Positions 7,466 to 15,311 of a stretch of 20,571 nt of DNA are shown in pieces. The position numbers and the translations under genes are program-made. Source of the DNA: Thermoanaerobacterium sp. (GTDB taxonomy: Bacteria > Bacillota > Thermoanaerobacteria > Thermoanaerobacterales > Thermoanaerobacteraceae); contig JASBVU010000001.1 in assembly GCA_029960905.1 (NCBI GenBank), positions 1-20,571 of the forward strand, read 5' to 3'. How positions within the stretch are numbered: the first letter of the stretch is position 1; each line of letters starts with the position of its first letter. The notes under the pieces are model-generated. The model was not told the origin of the DNA, did not search any database, and saw nothing but the letters and a program-made list of their open reading frames with translations.

Positions 7466-8014
7466 GTTTAATATTGGTGTCAACTTTAAAGCTAAATATG
7501 AAGACAATAAAACTTTTATAAAATCACCTGGTATGTAAGGCAGTGCACCTAATAGAACTGCTTTTTTTAGACTTAATTGTGCTACAACGCTTAATTGTAA
7601 AACTCCTAAAATATAGACTATCAGTATGCCACCGATTACATTGGAAATAATCAGCTTTAAAAAGCTTATCTTTCCAGATTTTAATAGCATAGATGTGACA
7701 AAGGATGCAATTGGCATAGCTAATAAGTATCCGCCCGTAGGTCCAAACAGTATTCCTATGCCACCGTGAAACCCTGCAAAAACAGGTATGCCGATTGCCC
7801 CAAGTGCAAGATAAATAATCATGCTAAAAAGAGCTGTTATTGGGTCCAAAAGACTTCCAGATAACATTAATGCCAGTGTTTGACCTGTTATTGGTACAGG
7901 CGAAAATGGCAGTGGTATGCTTATAAAGCTTAGCACTATAGTGATTGATGCAAACATAGATGCCAATGTCAATTTTTTTAAAGGTAAAGATTGCTTTGCA
8001 TTGTAGTTGCTCAA
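7448..8014 (-). CDS. bioY: BioY, biotin-specific S component of an ECF transporter
   Basis: A 188-residue membrane protein of the BioY family, which binds biotin and, with the ECF energising module (EcfA, EcfA' and EcfT), imports it. About six hydrophobic helices are visible. The BioY signatures PFSPVPITGQTLAL, GIGILFGPTGGYLLA and the C-terminal PYIPGDFIK are present. The start is a TTG at 8014, six bases after a perfect GGAGGTG; a longer reading to 8053 would run across this site and into the promoter. The gene stands alone, with no bioMN or bio genes nearby, so it probably shares the housekeeping ECF module. The promoter and BirA-type operator directly upstream indicate repression when biotin is plentiful. 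Confidence 0.94.
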   Translation of the reverse strand: MSNYNAKQSLPLKKLTLASMFASITIVLSFISIPLPFSPVPITGQTLALMLSGSLLDPITALFSMIIYLALGAIGIPVFAGFHGGIGILFGPTGGYLLAMPIASFVTSMLLKSGKISFLKLIISNVIGGILIVYILGVLQLSVVAQLSLKKAVLLGALPYIPGDFIKVLLSSYLALKLTPILNIKTER

Positions 8015-8044
8015 AAAATTCACCTCCAAGAATAATTTATTTGT

Positions 8045-8073
8045 ATTATACAAATACAGAGGATATTTGTCAA
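8045..8073 (-). promoter_or_regulatory. Consensus sigma-A promoter of bioY
   Basis: On the minus strand: TTGACA, 17-nt spacer, TATAAT, a perfect consensus match. The -35 box lies inside one arm of the BirA-type operator. Confidence 0.85.
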
Positions 8074-8099
8074 CTAAATATTTTAATATAGTTTACAAA
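8066..8099. promoter_or_regulatory. BirA (biotin repressor)-type operator upstream of bioY
   Basis: TTTGTCAACTA (8066-8076) and TAGTTTACAAA (8089-8099) form an inverted repeat of 11-base arms with one mismatch and a 12-base spacer. This matches the widely spaced dyad typical of BirA operators in Firmicutes (a recalled pattern, not scored here). One arm covers the bioY -35 box, so binding would block transcription. Confidence 0.7.
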
Positions 8100-8108
8100 T
8101 AAGTGATA

Positions 8109-8137
8109 TTGACAATTTGTAAGTTAATGTATATATT
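8109..8137 (+). promoter_or_regulatory. Sigma-A promoter of valS
   Basis: TTGACA (8109-8114), 17-nt spacer, TATATT (8132-8137). Transcription would start near 8144, just before the T-box leader. The -35 box is only ten bases from the BirA-type dyad. Confidence 0.75.
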
Positions 8138-8143
8138 AATATT

Positions 8144-8364
8144 AATAAAATATTTTGCTGTGATAGTGAGGAGTAAATGTACCAGATAAAAGAGATGGAT
8201 TCCCAAGGCTGAAAGGTTTCCTTATTGTTGAGTACATTGAAGGTAGCACTGGAGCAAGTAAGCTGAAACTTAAGTAGGCTTAAACGGGTATGCCCGATAT
8301 AGCTTAAGTTATAAAATAAGGTGGTACCGCGGAAAACCTTCGCCCTTTTGGGAAAGGTTTTTTT
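8144..8364 (+). promoter_or_regulatory. T-box riboswitch leader of valS (tRNA-Val sensing)
   Basis: The leader has the invariant T-box AAGGTGGTACCGCGG at 8318-8332. It is followed by a terminator stem (AAAACCTT at 8333-8340 with AAGGTTTT at 8354-8361, closed inside by CCC/GGG) and a U-run. The 3' side of Stem I is marked by CACTGGAGCA. The likely specifier codon is GTA (Val) at 8243-8245, just upstream of it; GGT one base earlier is the alternative reading, but the downstream gene argues for valine. TGGT in the T-box matches a tRNA 3' end of ACCA. Uncharged tRNA-Val would stabilise the antiterminator and allow valS expression. Together with the bioY and valS promoters this accounts for the whole 385-base gene-free stretch 8015-8399. 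Confidence 0.93.
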
Positions 8365-8399
8365 ATTTTATCAAAACATAAAATCGAAAGGAGATAAAG

Positions 8400-11036
8400 A
8401 TGGAAATTTCTAAGACATACAATCCTAAGGAATTTGAGGATAGAATATACAACGAATGGATGGAAAAAGGCTATTTCACGCCAAAGATTGATTTAAGCAA
8501 AAAGCCATTTACTATTGTAATACCACCTCCAAACATCACAGGACAATTGCACATGGGTCATGCTTTAGATAATACAATGCAAGACATAATAATTAGATGG
8601 AAAAGGATGCAAGGTTTTGTAACTTTATGGATACCAGGATCAGATCACGCCAGCATCGCTACAGAAGTTAAAGTTCTTGACCAAATCAGGGAAGAAACTG
8701 GGCTTACCAAAAGAGATATAGGGAGAGAAAAATTTTTAGAGAGAGCATGGCAATGGAAGGAAAAGTATGAAAGCAGGATTTTAGATCAGTTAAAGAAATT
8801 AGGCTCTTCCTGCGATTGGACGAGAAAGAGATTTACAATGGATGAAGCGCTGTCGAAAGCTGTAAGAGAAGTTTTCGTTTCCCTTTACGAGAAAGGACTT
8901 ATTTATCGTGGCGACAGGATAATAAACTGGTGTCCCAGTTGTAAAACTGCATTATCAGATGCAGAAGTAGAGCATGAAGATGAATCAGGACATCTTTGGT
9001 ACATAAAGTATCCTGTAAAAGGTGAAGAAGGTTATATAACAATAGCTACTACGAGACCTGAGACAATGTTAGGAGATGTGGCAGTAGCTGTAAATCCGAA
9101 TGATGAAAGGTATAAACAGTTTATAGGTAAAGTTCTTATATTGCCAATTGTTGAAAGGGAAATTCCGGTTGTAGGTGACGATTACGTAGATCCTACATTT
9201 GGAACAGGAGCTGTAAAAGTTACTCCTGCACATGATCCAAATGATTTCGAAATAGGAATAAGACATGGTCTTGATTTCATAAACATAATGAATGAAGACG
9301 CATCGATAAATGAAAATGGTGGAGAATACTCTGGACTTGACAGATATGAAGCGCGAAAGAAGATCATTGAAAAGCTAAAAGATATGGGCCTTTTGTTAAA
9401 GGTAGAAGATTTAAATCATAGCGTTGGCCATTGCTATAGATGCCATACAACAGTGGAGCCGTTTTTATCAAAGCAGTGGTTTGTCAAGATGGAGCCTCTG
9501 GCAAAGCCAGCACTTGAAGTTGTAAGGACAGGCAAAATAGAATTCATACCTGAAAGATTTGAAAAGATATATTTTAATTGGCTTGAGAACATCAAAGACT
9601 GGTGCATATCTAGGCAGTTATGGTGGGGTCACAGAATACCAGCATGGTATTGTGATGATTGTGGGCATGTGAATGTTTCTAAAAACGATCCTATATGCTG
9701 TGAAAAATGTGGTAGTAAAAATATTCATCAAGATGAAGATGTGCTTGATACGTGGTTTAGTTCAGCGCTATGGCCTTTTTCCACGATGGGCTGGCCTGAA
9801 GAAACTGAGGATCTTAAATACTTTTTCCCAACAGATGTGCTGGTAACAGGCTATGACATAATATTCTTCTGGGTAGCCAGGATGATTTTCATGAGCTTGG
9901 AATTCATGAAAGAAGTGCCTTTTAGACGAGTCTTGATACACGGACTTGTAAGGGATTCACAAGGCAGGAAAATGAGTAAATCTTTAGGTAATGGCATTGA
10001 CCCTCTGGAAATAATAGAAAAGTACGGTGCTGATACACTGAGATTTACACTTATAACTGGTAATGCCCCAGGAAATGACATGAGGTTTAGCGATGATAAA
10101 GTAGAAGCTAGTAGAAATTTTGCCAATAAGCTTTGGAATGCATCAAGGTATGTTATGCTTAACCTTACAAGTGATGATACATCTCTCTATTTGGAAAATC
10201 TCAACATTGCTGATAAATGGATTTTAACAAGACTTAATGATGTGATAAAAGAAGTGACAGAAAACTTGGAGAAATACGAATTAGGAATAGCTGCTGGAAA
10301 ATTGTATGATTTTCTTTGGAGTGAGTTCTGCGATTGGTATATAGAGCTTAGCAAACCTGTCCTTTATGGTGATGATTTGGAAGCAAAGAAGATAACGAAG
10401 TCTGTACTTAGATATGTGCTTGATAATACATTGAGATTATTGCATCCTTTTATGCCGTTTATAACAGAAGAGATATTTAAAAATATACCGCATGAAGGCG
10501 AGACGATTATGCTTAGCAAATGGCCTGAATACAGGGAAGATTTGATTTTTGAAAAAGAAGCAAAAGATACTATACTAATAATGGATGCAATAAAGACAAT
10601 AAGAAATCTAAGGGCAGAGGCTTCTGTAGCACCGTCAAAAAAGGCAAGGGTTATAATCAATACAGACAGAGAAGATGTTATAAAAATTTTTAAAGATGGA
10701 GAGAATTATATTACTAAACTTGCTGGTGCCAGTGAAGTGATGTATATTAAGGACAAAGATATGCTACCACAAAAAGCCATGTCAGGGTCAATTGAAGGTG
10801 CATTAATCGTAATGCCTCTTGAAGATTTGATTGACATAAAAGATGAAATAGAAAGGCTAAAATCGGAAAGAGAGCGAGTTTTAAGCGAAATAAAAAGGGC
10901 TGAAGGAATGCTTAAAAATGAAAAGTTTATAGGTAAGGCACCAAAGCATGTTGTAGACGCTGAAAAAGAAAAGTACGAAAAATACAGCGAAATGCTTAAA
11001 AATCTTGATGAGCGTATTGAGTATTTGATGAAATGA
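8400..11036 (+). CDS. valS: Valyl-tRNA synthetase
   Basis: An 878-residue class Ia aminoacyl-tRNA synthetase, complete and of normal bacterial length. The ATP-binding HIGH motif appears as HMGH (residues 51-54, after PPPNITGQL) and the KMSKS motif as KMSKS at 524-528. The CP1 editing domain lies between them. A zinc-ribbon-like segment with CDDCG and CCEKCG is seen around residue 420. The anticodon-binding domain follows, and the last about 60 residues form the charged ValRS-type coiled coil ([20 protein letters not shown]). The ATG is preceded by AAAGGAGAT. Expression is controlled by the T-box leader. A GNAT gene follows 25 bases later and folC beyond it, and valS-folC is a common Firmicutes order. 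Confidence 0.98.
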   Translation: MEISKTYNPKEFEDRIYNEWMEKGYFTPKIDLSKKPFTIVIPPPNITGQLHMGHALDNTMQDIIIRWKRMQGFVTLWIPGSDHASIATEVKVLDQIREETGLTKRDIGREKFLERAWQWKEKYESRILDQLKKLGSSCDWTRKRFTMDEALSKAVREVFVSLYEKGLIYRGDRIINWCPSCKTALSDAEVEHEDESGHLWYIKYPVKGEEGYITIATTRPETMLGDVAVAVNPNDERYKQFIGKVLILPIVEREIPVVGDDYVDPTFGTGAVKVTPAHDPNDFEIGIRHGLDFINIMNEDASINENGGEYSGLDRYEARKKIIEKLKDMGLLLKVEDLNHSVGHCYRCHTTVEPFLSKQWFVKMEPLAKPALEVVRTGKIEFIPERFEKIYFNWLENIKDWCISRQLWWGHRIPAWYCDDCGHVNVSKNDPICCEKCGSKNIHQDEDVLDTWFSSALWPFSTMGWPEETEDLKYFFPTDVLVTGYDIIFFWVARMIFMSLEFMKEVPFRRVLIHGLVRDSQGRKMSKSLGNGIDPLEIIEKYGADTLRFTLITGNAPGNDMRFSDDKVEASRNFANKLWNASRYVMLNLTSDDTSLYLENLNIADKWILTRLNDVIKEVTENLEKYELGIAAGKLYDFLWSEFCDWYIELSKPVLYGDDLEAKKITKSVLRYVLDNTLRLLHPFMPFITEEIFKNIPHEGETIMLSKWPEYREDLIFEKEAKDTILIMDAIKTIRNLRAEASVAPSKKARVIINTDREDVIKIFKDGENYITKLAGASEVMYIKDKDMLPQKAMSGSIEGALIVMPLEDLIDIKDEIERLKSERERVLSEIKRAEGMLKNEKFIGKAPKHVVDAEKEKYEKYSEMLKNLDERIEYLMK

Positions 11037-11061
11037 TTTTGATGCCTCTGAAGGAGGTAAT

Positions 11062-11601
11062 ATGGTGTTTACACTATTCAAAAGGATAGAAAAAAATTCG
11101 ACTTTAACCATACGGGAAGCAAACATAAAGGATGCCAAAGGAATAGTGAAGCTAATCGAGAGTGTTGGAAAAGAGAAGATATACATGGTTTCAGAAGAGC
11201 CAGGATGGACAGAAGAAGAGGAAAGACAAATGATAAAACGGCTTGACCGCGGAAAAGACTTGATTTTGGTAGCTGATTATGGTGGACAAATAGTCGGTTG
11301 TCTTACGCTTTTTAGATATTATGGTGGCAGATCTTCCAAAGTCCAACATGTAGGTGAGATTGGCATAAGCGTAGATGCTAAATACAGGAATATAGGCATT
11401 GGTTCGAAACTGTTTGAATACGCCATTGATTGGGCTAAAAAGAGAAGTTACTCAAAGCTGTGCTTAAGTGTATTTAGCTCTAATGCGAATGCCATACATC
11501 TATACGAAAAATACGGCTTTGAAGAAGAAGGACGCAGAAAGAAACAATTTAAAATCGGAAATGAATACGTAGATGAAATAATGATGGGATTATTTCTATA
11601 A
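11062..11601 (+). CDS. GNAT-family N-acetyltransferase
   Basis: A 179-residue GNAT protein with all core motifs. Residues 16-22 read LTIREAN, the usual first strand. The acetyl-CoA pyrophosphate loop is YRNIGIGSKL (R-x-x-G-x-G), and motif B ends NAIHLYEKYGFEEEGR, as in RimI-like and amino-acid or antibiotic acetyltransferases. A short N-terminal extension of about 15 residues precedes the fold. The start is well supported by AAGGAGGTAATATG. It lies 25 bases after valS, so it is probably co-transcribed under T-box control, and a strong terminator follows. The acyl acceptor cannot be predicted; no link to valine or tRNA charging is evident from the sequence. Confidence 0.88.
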   Translation: MVFTLFKRIEKNSTLTIREANIKDAKGIVKLIESVGKEKIYMVSEEPGWTEEEERQMIKRLDRGKDLILVADYGGQIVGCLTLFRYYGGRSSKVQHVGEIGISVDAKYRNIGIGSKLFEYAIDWAKKRSYSKLCLSVFSSNANAIHLYEKYGFEEEGRRKKQFKIGNEYVDEIMMGLFL

Positions 11602-11606
11602 AACAT

Positions 11607-11639
11607 CCCCAGACAATCAAATGTCTTGTCTGGGGTTTT
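11607..11639 (+). terminator. Strong Rho-independent terminator after the GNAT gene
   Basis: CCCCAGACAA pairs with TTGTCTGGGG (10-bp stem, 9-nt loop), followed by TTTT. It separates the valS unit from folC, although folC has its own ribosome binding site only about 10 bases further on. Confidence 0.9.
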
Positions 11640-11659
11640 GAATTTCGGAGGATGATAAC

Positions 11660-12897
11660 ATGAATTACAGTGATGCCATAGAATACATTCACAATACTAA
11701 TAAATTTGGTATAAAATTAGGACTTGAAAACATAAGATGTTTACTTGAGCGTATGGGAAATCCTCAAAAAAATCTTAAATTTATTCATGTAGCAGGTACT
11801 AATGGAAAGGGTTCTACATGTGCCTTTATAAATAGCATTTTGATAGATGCTGGATTTAAAGTGGGACTTTACACGTCTCCGTATTTGGAAGAATTTGAAG
11901 AAAGAATGAGGATAAACAATAAAAATATTCCAAAGAATAAATTGGCAGATTACGTTGAATACATAAAAGATGTTGTTGACAAGATGTTGGATGATGGGTA
12001 TCATCACCCTACAGAATTTGAATTGATTACTGCAATTGCATTTAAATACTTTTACGATGAAAATGTTGATTTTGTAGTGCTTGAAGTAGGATTAGGTGGA
12101 CGCTTTGATGCGACTAATGTCATTGATAATTCTTTAGTGTCTGTGATTTCCACGATAGATTATGATCATATGGACAAATTGGGAGATACTTTGGCAAAAA
12201 TAGCTTATGAAAAAGCTGGAATAATAAAAGAGAATGGAACTGTAGTAAGTTTTTATCAAAAAGATGAAGCATTGCAGGTGATTGAAAGAGTAGCGAGTCT
12301 TAAAGATGCATCTTTATCTGTTTTAAATATTAGTGATATTGAAATAGTAGAGTCCAACAGCGACTATCAGATTTTTAATTATAAAAATTACAAAAATCTT
12401 AAAATACGCATAATTGGCAAACACCAGATTTATAACGCTTCATTGGCTTTAATGGCTGTAGAAAAACTTAAAGATCATGGCATAAACATTACTGAAGAAG
12501 CTATAGATGGGCCTTGCCGATTTCTACTTCAGGATTGAAGGCATTAGATCATTTACGTGTAATAGACTGGTGCTCACAACCCTCAAGGCATGTCAGTATT
12601 AAAATGCCTTAAGCTTGTTTTCCTATGAAAGACTTGTACTTGTCATTGGAATGCTGAAAGACAAAGACACAGACAAAATGCTTGGGTTAATAGTCCCAAG
12701 GCAGACATTGTAATAACGACAAAACCAGTGCGACAGAGCTATACGGCAGAATTAGCTGAAAATTAAAGATTGAATCCATTTACATTTTTGAAGATAGATT
12801 ATTATTAACTAGCAATTATGAAGAGCAAATAAAAGATTTGATACTTTTTTGTGGTTCACTTTATATGATAGGGCATGTCAGACCTATTAAAAGGTAA
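11660..12897 (+). pseudogene. folC: Folylpolyglutamate/dihydrofolate synthase, C-terminal third broken by many indels
   Basis: FolC ligates glutamate to dihydropteroate or folates using ATP. The first about 280 codons are intact: P-loop HVAGTNGKGSTC (P-loop at 46-52), FVVLEVGLGGRFDATN, the metal-binding DYDHMDKLG and the AYEKAGIIK segment with the lysine that is carbamylated in this family. The open frame ends at 12538. The rest of the protein is still encoded, but scattered over frames: GVIDG-type sequence then GAHNPQGMSVL (about 12569-12601), SYERLVLVIGMLKDKDTDKM (about 12621-12680), ADIVITTKPV (about 12701-12730) and a C terminus with LILFCGSLYMIGHVRPIKR ending at 12897. At least six frame changes occur within about 270 bases, yet the residues remain well conserved. 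The ATG follows CGGAGGATG. The pattern points to uncorrected sequence errors rather than old decay. Confidence 0.88.
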
Positions 12898-12950
12898 TAA
12901 AATAATAAAGACTATAATATAATATAAAAACTACAGTCCCAGAAGGTTGT

Positions 12951-13215
12951 ATGGAATATAATGGCAGATCTTACAAGGAGATAGATACACTGAAGAGGTT
13001 AAAGAGAGGAATTATACCTTGAAAGGGTCGAGAAAGACAACTACCTTAAAACAAAGCTTGCACAATTAAAATATGATTTTGCAAGGGAAGAATACTTAAG
13101 ACTTTTGGGAGAATTGAGAGACGAACATATAAAGTACGACATAAAGGATTTATACAAAAGATCATATATATTTGATGAATCAAGAATCCGAATTCTTAAA
13201 TTGTACTTGATATAA
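12951..13215 (+). pseudogene. Small charged hypothetical protein, split by one extra base
   Basis: I do not recognise this gene. From the ATG at 12951, behind AGAAGG, the frame reads MEYNGRSYKEIDTLKRLKRG and stops at 13020-13022. Removing one T at 13019-13020 joins it to the +1 frame, which continues PERVEKDNYLKTKLAQLKYD and runs to the TAA at 13213-13215, giving about 87 residues. The product is highly charged and probably helical, with no signal peptide or membrane segment. It lies between folC and tRNA-Pro, inside the stretch where indels cluster, so the break is probably of the same origin. Coding nature is suggested by the consistent continuation after a single-base repair, but no family is known to me. 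Confidence 0.5.
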
Positions 13216-13247
13216 TAATCCTGTTTGTGATAAAATTGTAAATGCCT

Positions 13248-13320
13248 AAGCACATGGCGCAGAGGTAGTGGGCGGTTCGGGACCGTGAGGTCGCAGGTTC
13301 AAATCCTGTTGCCCCGACCA
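13248..13320 (+). tRNA. tRNA-Pro (anticodon CGG), 5' half damaged
   Basis: The 3' half is normal: anticodon loop TTCGGGA with CGG at 13278-13280, T arm GCAGG-TTCAAAT-CCTGT, 3' acceptor strand TGCCCCG, then A and an encoded CCA. The 5' half does not fold. The expected acceptor strand CGGGGCA is replaced by AAGCACA (three of seven pairs). The D arm has GCGC on its left side but no matching GCGC on the right. The anticodon stem has one mismatch and one wobble. It lies in the indel-rich stretch, so this is either a sequence error or a decayed gene. No other tRNA is seen nearby. Confidence 0.72.
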
Positions 13321-13384
13321 TTTTTTGTGGCATTAATGTCTTCCGTGCATATTATAAATTAGCATATGCATGGGGGGATGAACA

Positions 13385-14296
13385 TTGAAAATATTTGTTG
13401 CCAACAAAGGTGATGACACAATAAGCTATATTGGTGAAAATCATACAAAGGCATTTCTTAAGTTAATTAATGATGATTTTACTTATAAGAGTGATAAATT
13501 CCACATGCCGCAAAAAGGACCCCATAGATTGCTTATTGATAGCAGCAGAAAAGAACTTTATTCTCTAAATGTGTTTGATGATTCAATAAGCATTATTAGC
13601 ATTGATGACTTTCAATTGCATGATACTGTGTATATTGGACCATCTCCAAACGATGGTATGATTTTAAATAATCGCATATATGTTTTAAATGGTGATGCAG
13701 ATTGTCTAAGCGTATTTGACATAATGACAAGTAAGATAATAGAGCAGGTTAATGTGGGTTTTCAGCCACAATCTATAGTGTACAGCGAGAAGCATAATAA
13801 AATTTTTGTATCAAATACGTATTCTGATTCAATTTCATTGATAAATCCAATTGATTTGCACGTAGAAAAAACATTGTCTGTTAAATCAAAACCATACGGA
13901 ATGTGTTTATCAGACGATGAAAAATTTCTATTTGTAGCAAACTCGTATTTAGAGACAGGACTTGATGGCTCTATAACTGTATATGACATAATTAATGATA
14001 CATTTGCCGATGATATTAGGTGTGGGAAATTGCCAATATCTGTTGCATTTTTTAAAAGCTATATACTTGTTGTAAATTCGTGCTCTAACACATTGATGAA
14101 AATTGATTTACGCACAAAAAAACGTACAGAACTTTTTTGCGGTTATATGCCGGTTTATGTAAGGGTATTTAAAAACTACGCATTAATAACAGTTTCTGGT
14201 GAAAATAAGTTGATTTTAGTAGATATAGAAAATCTTAAAATTGAAAGAAAGATAGAAGTTGGCAAAGAGCCCGATGGTCTCATTTTTGAGGCGTAA
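13385..14296 (+). CDS. YVTN/NHL-like beta-propeller repeat protein
   Basis: A 303-residue protein made of about 40-residue repeats of the kind seen in YVTN-family and lactonase-like seven-bladed propellers. Repeated units include RIYVLNGDADCLSVFDIMT, KIFVSNTYSDSISLINPIDL, FLFVANSYLETGLDGSITVY and YILVVNSCSNTLMKIDLRT. Each combines a V-x-N segment with a D/N-S-I/L-S turn and is followed by a G-x-x-P step (VGFQPQS, CGKLPIS and VGKEPDG). The start is a TTG at 13385, six bases after GGGGGGA; the ATG at 13378 is out of frame and soon stops. No signal peptide or membrane anchor is present, so the protein is probably cytoplasmic, unlike many relatives. It is convergent with, and overlaps by 17 bases, the DUF4364 gene. 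The ligand or function is unknown. Confidence 0.8.
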   Translation: MKIFVANKGDDTISYIGENHTKAFLKLINDDFTYKSDKFHMPQKGPHRLLIDSSRKELYSLNVFDDSISIISIDDFQLHDTVYIGPSPNDGMILNNRIYVLNGDADCLSVFDIMTSKIIEQVNVGFQPQSIVYSEKHNKIFVSNTYSDSISLINPIDLHVEKTLSVKSKPYGMCLSDDEKFLFVANSYLETGLDGSITVYDIINDTFADDIRCGKLPISVAFFKSYILVVNSCSNTLMKIDLRTKKRTELFCGYMPVYVRVFKNYALITVSGENKLILVDIENLKIERKIEVGKEPDGLIFEA

Positions 14297-14798
14297 GGGC
14301 TTTTATAATATAATTATATACGTCATTTGATTTTTGCTTCCAATTGTCACATACAATCTTTGCTTGTTGTGCATTGACTAAATTTAAATTTATCTCTATA
14401 AGAACAATGTCGTTTTCTACAACTTGTAAATTTGCGATGTATTCTCTGTCAGACTTCTTATAATATGTGGCTACATATTGTGATTCTTGTCTGAATTTTT
14501 CCTTGTTTATGACTATGTATTCATCTATTTTTTTTCTTGTTTCTTCCTGAATGTGCTTAAAGAATAACTTTAATGCATTTAATCCAAATTCAGACAATAC
14601 ATATTTGTTTTCTTTAAGATCTATAAAATTGCTTTCTTCTAATTCATTTAAGTATTGCTGAAGATAAAAGTAATTCATAAGGTTGTTGTCAGAAATTATT
14701 CTGTTTATTTGTTCACCTGTAATAGGCATATCTATTCTATTTAAAATGTACAAAATTATCAGTTTGTTTTCTGCTAATTCTTGAATTTCATAACTCAA
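14280..14798 (-). CDS. DUF4364-family protein, probable winged-helix regulator
   Basis: A 172-residue cytoplasmic protein that I assign to the DUF4364 family of clostridia from the opening ELAENKLIILYILNRIDMPI and the following motif NYFYLQQYLNELEESNFI. The first about 75 residues look like a winged-helix DNA-binding domain similar to PadR-type regulators: helices around 8-22, 26-36 and 41-55, then the wing LKENKYVLSEFG. The C-terminal half is a mixed alpha/beta domain of unknown role. The start is a TTG behind AGGTG at 6 nt. A perfect 12-bp palindrome just upstream may be its operator, which would imply self-regulation. The biological function of the family is not known to me. Confidence 0.75.
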   Translation of the reverse strand: MSYEIQELAENKLIILYILNRIDMPITGEQINRIISDNNLMNYFYLQQYLNELEESNFIDLKENKYVLSEFGLNALKLFFKHIQEETRKKIDEYIVINKEKFRQESQYVATYYKKSDREYIANLQVVENDIVLIEINLNLVNAQQAKIVCDNWKQKSNDVYNYIIKALTPQK

Positions 14799-14812
14799 CT
14801 TTTACACCTCTC

Positions 14813-14824
14813 ACAACATGTTGT
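14813..14824. promoter_or_regulatory. 12-bp perfect palindrome upstream of the DUF4364 gene
   Basis: ACAACATGTTGT lies between a possible minus-strand -10 box (TAGAAT at 14836-14841) and the ribosome binding site, close to the expected transcription start. That position suits a repressor site. No binding protein is known; the adjacent gene product is a candidate. Confidence 0.4.
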
Positions 14825-14857
14825 ATGCTATTTATATTCTAACACAAAATATATATT

Positions 14858-14885
14858 AAAAAAAGAGAGTATTTTAAATACTCTC
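14858..14885 (-). terminator. Terminator of the spore protein gene
   Basis: On the minus strand, GAGAGTAT and ATACTCTC (8-bp stem, up to 10 complementary bases, short A/T loop) are followed by seven T residues. It begins eight bases after the spore protein stop. Confidence 0.85.
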
Positions 14886-14892
14886 CAAATTG

Positions 14893-15189
14893 TTATCTAT
14901 TCATATATTCTGCTTCACTGCCTGCTGCGCCATTTCCGATTTTTGTTGTTTTTTCGCTGCTTATGCTAACACCATTTGACATAGCGGACTCAGCGTAATG
15001 CACCATCCTTTTTAGCATGTGTCCCCCAACGGCGCCACAATCGCGGGATGTAAGTGTACCCCAATAATCTTCAGATCCTTGTTTTACTGGCAAACCTAGC
15101 TCTTTTGCTATTTCATATTTCAAATTATCCAGTGCCTGATGTGCTTCAGGCACTACTTTTGATTTATCATTCCAACTTCCTCTTGCCAT
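14893..15189 (-). CDS. Alpha/beta-type small acid-soluble spore protein
   Basis: A 98-residue protein of the alpha/beta SASP family, which coats and protects DNA in the dormant spore core and is degraded at germination. The first conserved block is VPEAHQALDNLKYEIAKELG and contains the germination protease site, expected in KYE-IAKE. The second is RDCGAVGGHMLKRMVHYAE, the clostridial version of the GxVGGxMxKRM motif. The insert EDYWGTLTSRD is typical of clostridial homologues. A C-terminal tail of about 25 residues rich in Ser, Gly and Ala follows. The ATG is preceded by GGAGGT and a strong terminator follows, so it is a single-gene unit. It shows that the organism forms endospores. Confidence 0.92.
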   Translation of the reverse strand: MARGSWNDKSKVVPEAHQALDNLKYEIAKELGLPVKQGSEDYWGTLTSRDCGAVGGHMLKRMVHYAESAMSNGVSISSEKTTKIGNGAAGSEAEYMNR

Positions 15190-15220
15190 GGTTTTACCTC
15201 CGAAAAATTATTCCCATATC

Positions 15221-15250
15221 TAATTTTGCGTAGAAATATGCAATTTATTC
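15221..15250 (-). promoter_or_regulatory. Possible sigma-G-like promoter of the spore protein gene
   Basis: On the minus strand: GAATA, 17-nt spacer, CAAAATTA. This only loosely resembles forespore sigma-G sites (GNATR and CATNNTA). The claim rests mainly on the identity of the gene. Confidence 0.3.
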
Positions 15251-15311
15251 TTTTTTTACTTAGCGACAATGTGTTAAAATTATTTTGTAGTAAAAACGAA
15301 AGGTGATATGA

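Noticed and set aside
11660..12538. folC as a complete 292-residue gene
   Set aside because: FolC proteins are about 420-440 residues, and the missing C-terminal domain is still encoded downstream in several frames up to 12897.
12539..12950. Non-coding spacer or novel RNA after folC
   Set aside because: Translation of pieces in shifting frames gives the FolC C-terminal domain, so up to 12897 this is coding sequence with indels, not a spacer.
13248..13384. tRNA gene as an attachment site of an integrated element
   Set aside because: No integrase, repeated tRNA end or mobile genes are visible on either side; only ordinary chromosomal genes follow.
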